This document shows, in pieces, positions 8,997-20,134 of a stretch of 64,000 nt of DNA (the stretch's first letter is position 1; each line of letters opens with the position of its first letter). The position numbers and the translations under genes were made by a program. Below the pieces are notes generated by a model. That model was given only the letters and a program-made list of their open reading frames with translations, was not told the origin of the DNA and ran no database searches. The DNA comes from Candidatus Nitrotoga sp. BS (GTDB taxonomy: Bacteria > Pseudomonadota > Gammaproteobacteria > Burkholderiales > Gallionellaceae): contig NZ_CAKMLL010000056.1 in the NCBI RefSeq assembly GCF_927797785.1, positions 1 to 64,000 of the forward strand. Reading direction: 5' to 3'.

Positions 8997-10093
8997 GAGG
9001 GATCAAACCTCCGCATCGCAAGACCACAAGCAATCATTAGCGCTGGCGCATCAATCTGTAATTGGCGCTGTTTGATGCGCCCAGACAAAGTCATCTGAGC
9101 AAATGGATTCGCCACAAGTGTTTTTACCTGCGTACGTGTTGCTACAGCATCATCCAAATTAGACAGTGCTGCGCAACCGCCAGCTAACACGATGTAACTT
9201 ACTTCATTGAACCGGGTAGAGGTAAAGAAAAGCTGAATGGCACGAAACACTTCGCCCGCCATACTTTCACGGAACGGTGTCAGTACGTCACTTTCGTAGT
9301 TCTCTGGCAATCCGCCATTAAGTTTGCCTGCTTCTGCCTCCTCGGTGGATAAGCCGAAAGCATTTTGGATATGTTGTGTTAATTGATCGCCACCCATTTG
9401 CTGATCGCGCATGTACACCGATTGTCCGTTGTGCAGAATATTTACATTCATTACATTTGCACCTATATCGATCAATGCTACGCATTGATCCGCTGCACCT
9501 CCCGGCAACTGCATGCGAATCTGGTCAAACGCCATTTCGGTGGCGTAATGCTCTACATCCATCACCACGACCTTGAGCCCCGCTACTTGTGCAACAGCAA
9601 CTCGGTCTTCCACGTTAACATTACGTGAGGCAGCTAACAATATTTCGATTTCCGCAGTATTGCCAGGTGCTGGGCCTATTACTTGAAAATCTAGGTTAAC
9701 TTCGTCAATAGCAAATGGAATGTACTGATTTGCTTCCGCCTCCACCTGAGATTCCATATCTTCTTCATTCAATCCGCTGGGCAGAAAAATTTTTTTACTA
9801 ATCACGGCGGCAGCAGGAAGCGCAAGGCTAATGTTTTTTATACGCGTTCCCATTCTTTTCCAAGCGCGTCGCAGACATTCCGAAACTGCCTCCAGATCAT
9901 TGATATTGCCGTCACTCACTGCGTTTTGAGGCAGTGCTTCTATTGCGTAATGCTCAATAACATAGCCGTTTTTCTTCGCTAATTCGCTTAGCTCCACAAT
10001 TTTGATTGAAGACGAGCAAATATCGACCCCGATTAAAGGGGGTGTCTTGGTATACAAGAAATCTAACGGAATATTTAACTTGTCTTTGATCAT
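8993..10093 (-). CDS. pilM: Type IV pilus actin-like ATPase PilM
   Basis: Cytoplasmic actin/FtsA-like protein that binds ATP and the PilN N-terminus. It has 366 residues. The phosphate-1 loop is IGVDICSSSIKIVEL (about residues 21-35). The 1B/1C region carries EAEANQYIPFAIDEVNLDFQ, a PilM hallmark. The phosphate-2 loop is ALIDIGANVMNVNIL and the adenosine motif is YIVLAGGCAALSNLDD. It is the first gene of the pil operon. In many relatives a divergent penicillin-binding protein gene lies upstream. Here there are 400 bases of non-coding DNA and an IS element instead. Confidence 0.97.
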   Translation of the reverse strand: MIKDKLNIPLDFLYTKTPPLIGVDICSSSIKIVELSELAKKNGYVIEHYAIEALPQNAVSDGNINDLEAVSECLRRAWKRMGTRIKNISLALPAAAVISKKIFLPSGLNEEDMESQVEAEANQYIPFAIDEVNLDFQVIGPAPGNTAEIEILLAASRNVNVEDRVAVAQVAGLKVVVMDVEHYATEMAFDQIRMQLPGGAADQCVALIDIGANVMNVNILHNGQSVYMRDQQMGGDQLTQHIQNAFGLSTEEAEAGKLNGGLPENYESDVLTPFRESMAGEVFRAIQLFFTSTRFNEVSYIVLAGGCAALSNLDDAVATRTQVKTLVANPFAQMTLSGRIKQRQLQIDAPALMIACGLAMRRFDPS

Positions 10094-10498
10094 AATTAAT
10101 GATTAGAGCTTTATGTGTTGAGTGGTTTAAATAAAAAACAACGAATTGTTGAGAATGTAAATAATTTTCATTAGGATATAAAATTGCATTGCACTATTAA
10201 ACTACGACAGTAAATCAAGATGACAATATTCATTAAAATAATGATCAAACACTTTTTAATTTAAAAGTTTCACCTTGTAATTTTGCGCATTGTTACATTT
10301 TACTTTACGACAAGTTGCAGAAATACTTTAGGGCGCCCCTACAAATCTCGACCAATCCCGTCAAGCTTAACTCTTGTCGGGTATCCAGCTATTTGCGGGT
10401 AAATATAAACTCGGCAATTAAATATTAAACTTAATCGATAATGCCTTGTCAGATTGAACACGGAACGACAAGTCGGGAGGACACTTTCGATACAGGCA
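10094..10498. other. Upstream region of pilM, no gene
   Basis: About 400 AT-rich bases that should contain the pilM promoter (reading left), though I cannot place it confidently. Near 10360-10381 the arms CCCGTCAAG and CTTGTCGGG form a hairpin with one mismatch, and the heptamer AATGCCT (around 10440) recurs inverted as AGGCATT (around 10494) beside the IS. These may be traces of an older insertion. Confidence 0.35.
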
Positions 10499-10501
10499 TT
10501 A

Positions 10502-11346
10502 GGGTACTTCTATCAACCCCCCCAATTTTCACAAGCGCCGAAAGTCCACTACGCCTAAAACAGACATAGCCGTATTCGACGACCCCCACCCCATGCAAAC
10601 GGCCTGTTTGACCTTCAAAACCGTTACGCCAGCCTGTCTGAAGCAGGCGACCCTCTGGAGCGGCTCAACGCCGTCATTGACTGGGAGATGTTTCGCTCCA
10701 TTCTCTCCCGCATCGACCCCACAGAGCGCAAAAGCGCAGCCGGACGCAAGCCCACCTGCCGTGTGCTCATATTCAAGATGCTCATCCTTCAACGCCTGCG
10801 CAACCTGTCAGACGAGCGCTTGCAATACCCAGTCAGCGACCGTCTGTCTTTGATGCGTTTCCTCGATCTTGAACTGGCAGGCAACGTACCCGATGACCGC
10901 ACCTTGTGGGCATTCCGTAAAGCACTCAAACAGCACCCACTGACTGATGCCTTATTCGAACGACTGAATCAAGCACTGAGCAACACAGAGAAATTGCACG
11001 TTCGTGCACAGGTCGAGCATGTCTTGGGTGCGATGGAAAACGACATGGTCGGTATCTTCCTGCGCAGTATGGGTGCAGCGCGCGCCAAGGTGGGGGTGGG
11101 CTTGATGAACTTGACGTACAACCTAAAGCGCATTGAGACACTGATTCGTTTGAAGGTGTTTGACTTCGACAGGATCGGTGCGCCTGTCGCGCAGGCAATG
11201 GCATGAAAGGGGGCACTCAAAATAGCCGACATTGGCTGGGGGAAATGAACAAACCGCCGTAGATTTTGTAAGTCTCACCGGAATATCATCAAAAAATGAA
11301 ATTTGATGACGGCGGGTGAAAATTAACGGGATTTATAGACGTGTCC
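10502..11346 (+). mobile_element. IS5-family element (IS1031/IS427-like), internally deleted, 845 bp
   Basis: The left end GGGTACTTCTATCAACCC and the right end (reverse complement GGACACGTCTATAAATCCC) are imperfect inverted repeats. The trinucleotide TTA flanks both sides (10499-10501 and 11347-11349), matching the 3-bp TNA target duplications of the IS1031/IS427 groups. The single transposase frame lacks its middle. The same right end recurs at 3218-3486 and in the 97-bp palindromic element at 38044-38140. Confidence 0.88.
10559..11206 (+). pseudogene. IS5-family transposase, central catalytic part deleted
   Basis: The N-terminal third is recognisable from NGLFDLQNRYASLSEAGD (about 10598) through WEMFRSIL, GRKPTCRVLIFKMLILQ and VPDDRTLWAFRKAL, which is typical of IS5. 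Directly after LFERLNQALSNTE the frame jumps to the C-terminal VRAQVEHVLGAMENDMVG ... VGLMNLTYNLKRIE. The roughly 130 residues carrying the catalytic D-D region (the AxxVDATL and YGYKNH segments) are missing. No ATG precedes the N-terminal homology in frame; the first in-frame ATG is at 10688. It cannot encode an active enzyme but keeps both IS ends, so it could be mobilised in trans. Confidence 0.88.
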
Positions 11347-11387
11347 TTAAGAAACACCTCCCAACCAACTGGTTTTATAAAGCGGAA

Positions 11388-12688
11388 TTAAGAGGGCTGT
11401 TCATTGACGACGAGTTTCATCCCCATTTTTTCAGCACGTTGTGCCAGTTGTCGCAACACTCTTTCGCGATAGCGTTCTTTATAGTAGTCCTGCCCCTGAT
11501 CGGTATACGCTTCACCTTTGGTAAGCATGCTGTAGATAAGACGAGCCAGTTTGTGCGCGGCGGCGGATACGGCTTTAGGTTTGTCCATGCGCCCGCACAT
11601 CCTGCGGAAATATGCGCCCAGCGCCGACTGGCTGCTGCGCAATGCTGCTGCGGCCAATCTCAAGGCTTGGGCTGCCCGGTTGGCTTCGCGCTTGGTCTTA
11701 CCGCTCATAACGACGCCTCCGGTAATCTTGGTGCCGGGGCATAGCCCCAGCCAACTCGCGAAGTGCCCTGCCGTGGCGAAGCGTGACATGTCCGCCCCGG
11801 TCTCGGAGATCACCGCAAGTGCGGTGGTGAGGTCGATGCGCGTAAGATCAACTCCGCACATCCTGAACAATTGCGTGCGCAGATCAAACTTCGGCGCATG
11901 CGGGGGCGACCACGCTTCTTTCCCTTCGCCGGTTCGCCATCATGAACTTGCAGGCTTTGCAATTGCCCCTCGATCTTATGGTCGGACTCGACTAGCTGTG
12001 TGCCGAGGAAATCGAACATATCCAGCGCTTGCTTGAGCGCAAACAGATGCTCCGCGCCAGTTGCCTTGCAGGCTTTTTGCGATTTCATCAACGGTAGCGC
12101 GAATGCGCTCATTCTTTATCGCGGCCAGCACTTGACCATCGCGCTCCCCAGCGACAATGGCGCACAAAATCTTCTGCCCCGTCTCACCGACCACGCCCGA
12201 AATGACGTTGGTGAGCTGGATGTTCATCTGCGTGAGCGCCTTTTGCATGCGCTGCACATGCGTGCTTGGCATATCAAAAGCATCCCGCGCTGGCGCCACA
12301 GAGAGCGCAATACGCACACAGCTTCGGTCGGGCGAAATGCGCCGCGAAGCAAACCGTAGGTCATGAGTTGCTGCAACCATTGGTAGTCCAGCACGTCAGA
12401 CTTGCGGCCAGAGACATTTTTGACGTGGCGCGAATTGACCAGAAACACTTTGAAGCCGCGCGATTCCAGAAGTTCGAACAAAGGGATCCAGTACACGCCC
12501 GTGGATTCCATCGCGACCGTGTCCACGCCGCAAGCGTCGAGCCAATCGGCCAAGGCGTTGAGGTCAACCGTAAAGCTTTGAAATTCCCGGACAGGCTCGT
12601 CGTCCCTGTCCGGTGGCACAGATACGTAATGGGACGAACTACCGATATCGACTCCAGCCGCATGGGGATGGGTGATCGTTAAAGGCAC
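11388..12688 (-). pseudogene. IS110-family transposase, several frameshifts
   Basis: A RuvC-like DEDD transposase (IS110/IS1111 type) broken into at least four reading frames. N-terminal frame 12224-12688: VDIGSSSHYVSVP, AMESTGVYWIP, VNSRHVKNVSGRKSDVLD (the acidic residues of the DEDD site are visible). Middle frames: HVQRMQKALTQMNIQLTNVISGVVG ... QKILCAIVAGERD, then EHLFALKQALDMFDF. C-terminal frame 11388-11870: the transposase-20 domain (GHFASWLGLCPGTKITGG, RAAQALRLAAAALRSS). All parts are present in order and the total length is normal, so this is recent decay by small indels rather than deletion. IS110 ends lack inverted repeats, so exact borders cannot be given. Confidence 0.9.
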
Positions 12689-13269
12689 TCTATGATTGGC
12701 CGGGTTTGATACTGATTTTCTGCTTGCGTTGCACCATGATTGTCCCCATCATTCGTTTTGGAATGGGGTGCCACATCGGGTACGTCGTCAAGCTCACTCT
12801 CTGAAACGGGGTATCGGCCAAGCGTCCCAACAACGCCAAGCCAATTCACCTATGTCGATGACGTCACCCATGAACACGCTAACCCTCGGGCAATATGCAC
12901 CATTGCTATTCCGGTCTTCCGTGGCACCGCATTCCACTTTGACACAGTCGGAAAGCAGCGTGTTTCTTCGGCGCGATTTGAGGCACAGAGCCGATTACTA
13001 CGCTAACATATCGCCCAGTTTTTGGTAGCCATTCCATTTCCAAATAAATATGGAAATGTGTACTGCATCTGCAAATTGAAACAGAGCATAGAATGCATCA
13101 CATAGTTATTCCCGCTTAAAATACAAATGGAATCAGTTAGTAGTTTGGTCAATTAATCAGATTGCGAGTCTTTCCAGTGTCGGCTATGTTAATGCCATTT
13201 GAAAATCAGGTAGCCTCTTGCCATATGGTCATTTATACAAAATTATTCACGTTCTAACCAAAATATAAA
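12689..13269. other. Gap between IS110 relic and thrS, no supported gene
   Basis: The plus strand has an 88-codon frame at 12740-13006 with no recognisable domain and no clear ribosome-binding site. I treat it as chance. The rest is AT-rich upstream DNA of thrS. Confidence 0.35.
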
Positions 13270-13294
13270 TATAATCAATGCGGCTCTAGCCGCA
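13270..13294 (+). promoter_or_regulatory. Probable thrS promoter -10 box and leader palindrome
   Basis: TATAAT at 13270-13275 is a consensus -10 element. No strong -35 is seen, TTCACG about 17 bases upstream being the best candidate. Four bases later is the perfect palindrome TGCGGCTCTAGCCGCA (13279-13294), which would be a hairpin at the extreme 5' end of the transcript, about 80 bases before the thrS start. It may stabilise the mRNA or bind a regulator. Confidence 0.45.
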
Positions 13295-13373
13295 CTTGCT
13301 GTATATAAGACGTGTTTTGCGGTCTGTTAGTGAGTGCGGGTGCGTCATTTTTATTTTAATTATAGAGATATAT

Positions 13374-15287
13374 ATGCCTTGTATTACATTGCCAGATGGC
13401 TCGCAACGCAGTTTCGCGCAGCCAGTTACCGTGGCCGAAGTTGCGCAGAGTATAGGCGCGGGCTTGGCGCGTGCGGCGCTGGCCGGTAAGGTTGATGGGC
13501 ATCTGGTTGATACCTCCCACCTTATTCTCTCTGATTCAGCATTGTCTATCGTTACCGATAAGGACATGGACGGGTTGGAGATTATTCGCCATTCCACTGC
13601 GCATCTTTTGGCTTACGCAGTCAAGGAGTTATTTCCTGAGGCTCAAGTGACTATTGGTCCGGTGATTGAAAACGGGTTCTACTATGACTTCTCTTATGCA
13701 CGTCCGTTTACCCCAGATGATTTAGTGGCGCTTGAAAAACGCATGACGGAATTAGCTAGGAGCGATATTCCGGTAACTCGAAAAGAGTTGCCGCGCGACG
13801 AAGCGGTGGCCTATTTTAAAAGCATAGGTGAGCATTACAAGGCGGAGATTATCGAATCCATCCCCGTCGAGCAGGGTGTATCACTTTATACTGAGGGTGA
13901 TTTCACCGATCTGTGTCGTGGGCCGCATGTGCCGTCTACTGGCAAACTCAAAGTGTTCAAATTGATGAGTGTGGCTGGCGCATACTGGCGCGGCGATCAA
14001 CGCAATGCCATGTTGCAGCGTATTTATGGTACCGCCTGGGCAAAGAAGGAAGATCTTGACGCCTATTTGCACCGCTTGGAAGAAGCGGAAAAACGTGATC
14101 ATCGAAAACTTGCGAAGCAGCTTAATTTGTTCCACATGCAGGATGATGCGCCCGGCATGGTATTTTGGCATCCGAATGGTTGGACCATCTGGCAAGTAGT
14201 TGAGAGCTACATGCGTGGCAAGTTCCGCGAGTATGGTTATCAGGAAGTGCGCACTCCAACCATGATGGATCGTTCGATGTGGGAGAAATCTGGGCATTGG
14301 GAAAATTATCACGAAAATATGTTCACTACCCATTCAGAGGCGCGGGATTTTGCGGTGAAGCCGATGAATTGTCCTGGGCACGTGCAGATTTTCAATTACG
14401 GCCTGCGCAGCTATCGTGAGCTGCCCCTGCGCCTGGCCGAATTTGGATCCTGTCATCGTAACGAGCCGTCCGGCTCTCTGCATGGCTTGATGCGCGTGCG
14501 TGGTTTTACCCAAGATGATGCACATGTATTCTGTACTGAATGTCAGATAGAAAGTGAAGTGGCGGATTTCATTGTGATGTTGCAGAAGGTGTACGCAGAT
14601 TTTGGTTTTAATGATGTTTTGGTAAAACTTTCTACTCGTCCAGAGAAACGTGTTGGTTCTGACGAAACTTGGGACAAGGCGGAGGCGGCACTGGCTGCGG
14701 CATTGCGTCAGAATGATCTGGAATATGAATTGCAACCTGGTGAAGGGGCGTTCTATGGACCGAAAATAGAGTTTTCTCTGAAAGACACGCTGGGGCGTGT
14801 GTGGCAATGTGGCACCATTCAGCTGGATTTTAATCTGCCGGTTCGCTTGGGTGCGGAATACGTGGACGAGGACAATACGCGCAAAGTGCCGGTGATGCTG
14901 CACCGTGCTATTCTTGGCTCGTTAGAGCGTTTTATGGGGATTCTTATCGAGCACCACGCTGGAGCTTTCCCGCTGTGGTTATCGCCCGTGCAGATGGTGG
15001 TGGTGAATATCTCGCAGGATCAAGATGGTTATGCTACTCAGGTCGCAGACATTTTGCGAGTAGCTGGATTTCGCGTGCACTTGGATTTGCGCAATGAGAA
15101 AATTACCTATAAAATACGGGAATATAGCTTGCAGAAATTACCTTATCAACTGATAGTGGGTGCTAAGGAGATGGCTGCTGACTTGGTTTCTGTGCGAACC
15201 CGAAAAGGTGAGGATCTTGGGCAGATGTCGATTGCGGTGTTGTTGGAACACCTGCAATTGGAGCTGCAAGCGGGTAGTACGGTTTAA
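13374..15287 (+). CDS. thrS: Threonyl-tRNA synthetase
   Basis: Charges tRNA-Thr and edits mischarged serine. It has 637 residues: TGS domain (about 1-61, [14 protein letters not shown]), editing domain with the HxxxH motif ([11 protein letters not shown], about residue 75), and a class II catalytic core with motif 2 (RNEPSG) and the zinc-binding cysteine in MNCPGH. The C-terminal anticodon-binding domain starts at about residue 535 ([12 protein letters not shown]). The open frame extends upstream to 13296, but the start at 13374 gives the canonical N-terminus. The Shine-Dalgarno sequence is weak (AGAG). It heads the thrS-infC-rpmI-rplT operon. Confidence 0.97.
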   Translation: MPCITLPDGSQRSFAQPVTVAEVAQSIGAGLARAALAGKVDGHLVDTSHLILSDSALSIVTDKDMDGLEIIRHSTAHLLAYAVKELFPEAQVTIGPVIENGFYYDFSYARPFTPDDLVALEKRMTELARSDIPVTRKELPRDEAVAYFKSIGEHYKAEIIESIPVEQGVSLYTEGDFTDLCRGPHVPSTGKLKVFKLMSVAGAYWRGDQRNAMLQRIYGTAWAKKEDLDAYLHRLEEAEKRDHRKLAKQLNLFHMQDDAPGMVFWHPNGWTIWQVVESYMRGKFREYGYQEVRTPTMMDRSMWEKSGHWENYHENMFTTHSEARDFAVKPMNCPGHVQIFNYGLRSYRELPLRLAEFGSCHRNEPSGSLHGLMRVRGFTQDDAHVFCTECQIESEVADFIVMLQKVYADFGFNDVLVKLSTRPEKRVGSDETWDKAEAALAAALRQNDLEYELQPGEGAFYGPKIEFSLKDTLGRVWQCGTIQLDFNLPVRLGAEYVDEDNTRKVPVMLHRAILGSLERFMGILIEHHAGAFPLWLSPVQMVVVNISQDQDGYATQVADILRVAGFRVHLDLRNEKITYKIREYSLQKLPYQLIVGAKEMAADLVSVRTRKGEDLGQMSIAVLLEHLQLELQAGSTV

Positions 15288-15307
15288 TTTTTTGTGGAGA
15301 AACTGCA

Positions 15308-15826
15308 ATAGCTCAGGATAAAGAACAACGCCTCAACGAGCAAATAACAGCACCTCAGGTGCGGCTAGTTGGTGTAGAAGGGGAGCCACTCGGTGTTGTG
15401 GCAATCGGGGAAGCGTTACGTTTGGCCGAAGTGGCTGACCTGGATCTGGTGGAAGTTGCGCCGATGGCGGAGCCGCCTGTTTGCCGGATTATGGATATCG
15501 GTAAGTTTAAATATGCCGAGAGCAAGAAGCAGCACGAGGCTAAACTTAAACAAAAACAGATTCAGATTAAGGAAGTTAAATTCAGGCCCGGTACGGATAG
15601 TGGTGATTACAATATCAAATTGCGTAACTTAACCCGATTCCTAGGGGAGGGTGACAAGACCAAAATTTCGTTACGTTTCCGAGGGCGTGAGATTGCGCAT
15701 CAGAGCATTGGTATGCAAATGATGGAGCGTGTAATGGTTGATCTTGGGGAGCACGGTACCGTGGAGCAGTATCCTAAAATGGAAGGTCGTCAGATGGTGA
15801 TGGTGCTGGCGCCGAAGAAAAAATAA
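15308..15826 (+). CDS. infC: Translation initiation factor IF-3, AUA start
   Basis: Binds the 30S subunit and polices start-codon selection. The canonical N-terminus ([20 protein letters not shown]) can only be read from an ATA codon at 15308. No ATG, and no GTG before codon 18 (15359), is available in frame. A GGAGA lies about 9 bases upstream of the ATA. This gives 172 residues with the N-domain, the lysine-rich linker ([21 protein letters not shown]) and the C-domain ([20 protein letters not shown]). infC is known to use AUU or other rare codons so that IF-3 represses its own translation. The AUA here implies the same autoregulation. Confidence 0.95.
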   Translation: MAQDKEQRLNEQITAPQVRLVGVEGEPLGVVAIGEALRLAEVADLDLVEVAPMAEPPVCRIMDIGKFKYAESKKQHEAKLKQKQIQIKEVKFRPGTDSGDYNIKLRNLTRFLGEGDKTKISLRFRGREIAHQSIGMQMMERVMVDLGEHGTVEQYPKMEGRQMVMVLAPKKK

Positions 15827-15949
15827 TTTTAATGAATTAAGGCCCCCGGTTTTGTCAAGGGTGTTTTTTCGACGTTACTCGGATTAAGGAGCTGGTTCGA
15901 GTAGCTGTACAATAAGCGGTTTCAGATAAGTGGTCTCGGGTTTTTAAGT

Positions 15950-15989
15950 GTTCCTGTCAGGAACCTCCTGGAGTCATAAAATAAAGGAG
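15950..15989 (+). promoter_or_regulatory. Possible structured leader of rpmI-rplT
   Basis: GTTCCT GTC AGGAAC (15950-15964) forms a compact hairpin. The CCTCCT immediately after it is complementary to the AAAGGAG Shine-Dalgarno (15983-15989) of rpmI. Two exclusive folds are therefore possible, one hiding the ribosome-binding site. L20 autoregulates this operon in other bacteria through leader RNA. That this leader does so is inference. Confidence 0.35.
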
Positions 15990-15994
15990 TTGTT

Positions 15995-16192
15995 ATGCCT
16001 AAAATGAAAACAAAAAGTGGTGCGGCAAAGCGCTTCAAAGTGCGTGCAGGTGGCAGCATCAAGCGCGCACAAGCGTTTAAACGCCACATCCTGACCAAAA
16101 AGACTACCAAGTGCAAGCGTCAATTGCGTGGTACTGCTGAAGTTCACGCAAGCAACACGGCGTCTATTCGCGCCATGATGCCCTACGCATAA
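15995..16192 (+). CDS. rpmI: Ribosomal protein bL35
   Basis: 65-residue basic protein of the 50S subunit, opening with the canonical [15 protein letters not shown] and ending in the family-typical region with [16 protein letters not shown] strong AAAGGAG lies 5 bases before the ATG. It is followed 10 bases later by rplT. Normal length and no anomalies. Confidence 0.97.
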   Translation: MPKMKTKSGAAKRFKVRAGGSIKRAQAFKRHILTKKTTKCKRQLRGTAEVHASNTASIRAMMPYA

Positions 16193-16202
16193 GGAGTAAT
16201 TC

Positions 16203-16562
16203 ATGCCAAGAGTTAAACGTGGTGTAACGGCGCGAGCGCGCCATAAGAAAATCTTAGATCTGGCCAAGGGTTATCGTGGTCGCCGTAAAAATGTCTATCG
16301 TATCGCCAAAGCTGCAGTAATGAAGGCTGGTCAGTACGCCTACCGTGATCGTCGGCAACGTAAACGCCAGTTCCGCACATTATGGATTGCACGTATTAAT
16401 GCGGCGGCACGTGAGCAAGGCCTTAGCTACAGTGTGTTCATGAACGGTTTGAAGAAGGCCGCGATTAGTATCGACCGCAAGGTGCTGGCAGATATTGCCG
16501 TATTTGATAAGCTTGCCTTCATACAGATTGTTGGACAGGCCAAAGCAAGCCTCGGCGTTTAA
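16203..16562 (+). CDS. rplT: Ribosomal protein bL20
   Basis: 119-residue 50S protein required early in assembly and, in several bacteria, a translational repressor of rpmI-rplT. It begins [18 protein letters not shown] and has the basic N-terminal arm followed by the globular domain ([18 protein letters not shown]). Preceded by AAGGAG. Last gene before a strong terminator, so thrS-infC-rpmI-rplT is a unit separate from pheST. Confidence 0.97.
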   Translation: MPRVKRGVTARARHKKILDLAKGYRGRRKNVYRIAKAAVMKAGQYAYRDRRQRKRQFRTLWIARINAAAREQGLSYSVFMNGLKKAAISIDRKVLADIAVFDKLAFIQIVGQAKASLGV

Positions 16563-16583
16563 ACGCAAGCTAACCACATTTTA

Positions 16584-16615
16584 AGAGGCGTTCGGCGCCT
16601 CTTTTTTGTTTTTTT
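16584..16615 (+). terminator. Rho-independent terminator after rplT
   Basis: Stem AGAGGCG / CGCCTCT with loop TTCGG (16584-16602), followed by a run of T broken by one G. A textbook intrinsic terminator 21 bases after the rplT stop. Confidence 0.92.
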
Positions 16616-16742
16616 AAAGTTGTTCTGGTTGTCTGCTTGACTAGCAATTAACTTTTGTGATTGACTTTCGGGCGATTCGCGATTTCGGCTCAATTACGCC
16701 GCTAACCTCTCTGTCTCCTCTGTCAGGGTAGATAAATAATAA

Positions 16743-17771
<1,029 letters not shown>

Positions 17772-17772
17772 C

Positions 17773-20124
17773 ATGAAATTTTCCGAGAATTGGTTAAGAT
17801 CCTGGATCAATCCCGAGCTTTCCAGTCACGAGCTGGCTCATGTATTGACGATGGCTGGGCTCGAAGTGGAAGCTTTGGAATCAGTCGCGCCTGCATTTAG
17901 CAATGTAGTGGTGGCAGAAGTGCTGGAGGTGATCAAACATCCTGTTGCGGATCGGCTAAGTGTGTGCCAGGTTAATGTGGGCGAGACAGCATCTCTGAGT
18001 ATCGTTTGCGGCGCACCTAATGTTGCCGTAGGTATGAAAGTGCCTTGTGCGCGCATCGGTGCAGTATTGCCAGGTGACTTTGTCATTAAGCAAGCCAAGG
18101 TGCGCAATGTAGATTCCTTCGGCATGTTGTGTTCTGCCAAGGAGCTGGGATTGGCCGAAGAGAGTCAAGGATTGTGCTCGTTGCCTGAGGATGCGCCGGT
18201 GGGGGTGGGGTTACGCGAATATTTAGAGCTAGACGATATGCTGTTTACCTTGAAGCTGACTCCCAACCGTAGTGATTGTTTAAGTATGGCGGGCGTGGCG
18301 AGGGAAGTGGCGGCGATTGCCGGAGGTGCATTGAATGCGTTGCAGGTAGATCCCGTTCTGTCGAATTTGACTGAAACCATAGCAGTAAATATTGATGTTC
18401 CCGAAGCTTGTCGGCTATATTGCGGTCGTATTGTGCGCGGTGTGAATTCCGCTGTTGCGACTCCGTCATGGATGATGCGCCGTCTGGAACGTGGCGGGCT
18501 GCGTAGTATCAATGCAGTGGTAGATATAGCCAATTACGTCATGCTTGAGCTTGGTCAGCCTCTTCATGCCTACAACTTGGATCAGCTCGCCGGTGGCATT
18601 ACAGTGCGTTATGCAAGAGCGGGTGAGGAATTAGCTTTGCTCAATGGACAAAACGTCATTCTGCAGGACGACATGCTGGTGGTTGCAGATGATACGCGAT
18701 TGCTGGCATTGGCTGGAATTATGGGAGGCATTGCAAGCAGCGTGGAAACGGCCACTCGTGATGTTTTCCTAGAGAGTGCCTTCTTTGTACCCGATGCAAT
18801 AGCTGGGAAAGCGCGTAGACTGACCATTTCCACTGATTCTTCATATCGTTTTGAGCGCGGCGTAGATTTTTCTGAGACACGCGTGGCGCTGGAACGTGCA
18901 ACACAATTATTACTGGAAATTTGTGGTGGACAAGCTGGTGCAATCAGCGAGGTGCATGGAAAATTACCGGTGCGTAATGCTATAACGTTACGTACTGGTC
19001 GAGTAAAGCGCGTGCTGGGCATTGTACTGGATACCGCCCAAATCACCGTCTTGCTGAAACGGCTGCAATTTAAATTCGAACAGCAGGGTGAAGATTTTCA
19101 TGTAATGCCACCCAGTTACCGCTTTGACTTGATGCTGGAAGTGGATTTGATTGAGGAAATCGCACGGATAGTCGGCTACGATAACATTCCCGCACAGCCG
19201 CCACAAACTACAGTTATGATGGTTCTGCAAGCAGAAACACAGCGTTCAGTGTCTCGCCTGAGTCAAATGATGGTGGCGCGTGACTATCAGGAAACGATAA
19301 GTTATGCTTTTCATGAGGCGGAGGTTGAGCGTGATTTGTGCGCTAATACCACACCCATTACTCTGAAAAATCCAATCTCCAGTCAATTGGCGGTGATGCG
19401 TAGTAGCCTTTTAGGTGGTTTAATAGGTGCTTTACGTACAAACCTTGCACGCAAGCAGTCTCGTGTGCGATTGTTCGAGACAGGAGCGTGCTTTACTGGT
19501 GAAAATTATTCGCAGAGTGAGCGATTCGCTGGATTGAGCTACGGAACTCAGCTCCCTGAACAATGGGGTGTGGCGGCGTGCAGCGTGGATTTTTACGATG
19601 TAAAGGCAGATATAGAAGCTTTGTTCGCTCCAGCTGCATTAAGTTTTTTGGCATTGCCGCATCCCGCTTCGCACCCTGGGCGCTCGGCGCAAATCTTGCT
19701 TAATGGGCAGGTGGTGGGTTGGATAGGTGAGTTGCATCCGCAGTGGCTGCAGCAGTATGGAATTTCCCAGGTAGTGGTGTGGTTTGAGGTTGAGCTGGAT
19801 GCTTTGAAATCAGCCGATGTACCGCATGTCAACGAGGTTTCTAAGTTTCTGCCGGTGCGCCGCGATCTTGCCGTAGTCGTGGATGAAAGTGTAACGGTTC
19901 AATCTTTACTGGATGTCATGCTAGGTAGTAATGCATCTTATGTGATAGAGCTAGCACTGTTTGATCAGTATCGTGGTAAAGGTGTGGGGGATGGGAAAAA
20001 AAGCCTTGCTTTCCGTGTGTTATTGCAAGATACTAAAAAAACATTAATTGATAGTGAAATCGAACTAAGTATCGCGCGCCTGACAGAAGTTTTGCAACAG
20101 CACGGTGCGGAGTTACGAATATAA
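17773..20124 (+). CDS. pheT: Phenylalanyl-tRNA synthetase beta subunit
   Basis: Non-catalytic partner of PheS that hydrolyses mischarged Tyr-tRNA-Phe. It has 783 residues, the usual bacterial length. It contains an N-terminal EMAP-type tRNA-binding domain (about 39-150, VVVAEVLEVIKHPVADRLSVCQV), the B3/B4 editing module (about 200-400, INAVVDIANYVMLELGQPLHAYN), the B5 DNA-binding-like fold, a degenerate class II core (about 480-680) and a C-terminal ferredoxin-like anticodon-binding domain (SKFLPVRRDLAVVVDESV). Intact, cotranscribed with pheS. Confidence 0.97.
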   Translation: MKFSENWLRSWINPELSSHELAHVLTMAGLEVEALESVAPAFSNVVVAEVLEVIKHPVADRLSVCQVNVGETASLSIVCGAPNVAVGMKVPCARIGAVLPGDFVIKQAKVRNVDSFGMLCSAKELGLAEESQGLCSLPEDAPVGVGLREYLELDDMLFTLKLTPNRSDCLSMAGVAREVAAIAGGALNALQVDPVLSNLTETIAVNIDVPEACRLYCGRIVRGVNSAVATPSWMMRRLERGGLRSINAVVDIANYVMLELGQPLHAYNLDQLAGGITVRYARAGEELALLNGQNVILQDDMLVVADDTRLLALAGIMGGIASSVETATRDVFLESAFFVPDAIAGKARRLTISTDSSYRFERGVDFSETRVALERATQLLLEICGGQAGAISEVHGKLPVRNAITLRTGRVKRVLGIVLDTAQITVLLKRLQFKFEQQGEDFHVMPPSYRFDLMLEVDLIEEIARIVGYDNIPAQPPQTTVMMVLQAETQRSVSRLSQMMVARDYQETISYAFHEAEVERDLCANTTPITLKNPISSQLAVMRSSLLGGLIGALRTNLARKQSRVRLFETGACFTGENYSQSERFAGLSYGTQLPEQWGVAACSVDFYDVKADIEALFAPAALSFLALPHPASHPGRSAQILLNGQVVGWIGELHPQWLQQYGISQVVVWFEVELDALKSADVPHVNEVSKFLPVRRDLAVVVDESVTVQSLLDVMLGSNASYVIELALFDQYRGKGVGDGKKSLAFRVLLQDTKKTLIDSEIELSIARLTEVLQQHGAELRI

Positions 20125-20134
20125 GAGGTGATCA

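Noticed and set aside
12740-13006. 88-codon plus-strand frame upstream of thrS
   Set aside because: Low-complexity Ser/Thr-rich content and no ribosome-binding site; probably chance within the disturbed region next to the IS110 relic.
14334-14903. Long minus-strand frame inside thrS
   Set aside because: Shadow of the highly conserved thrS coding sequence.
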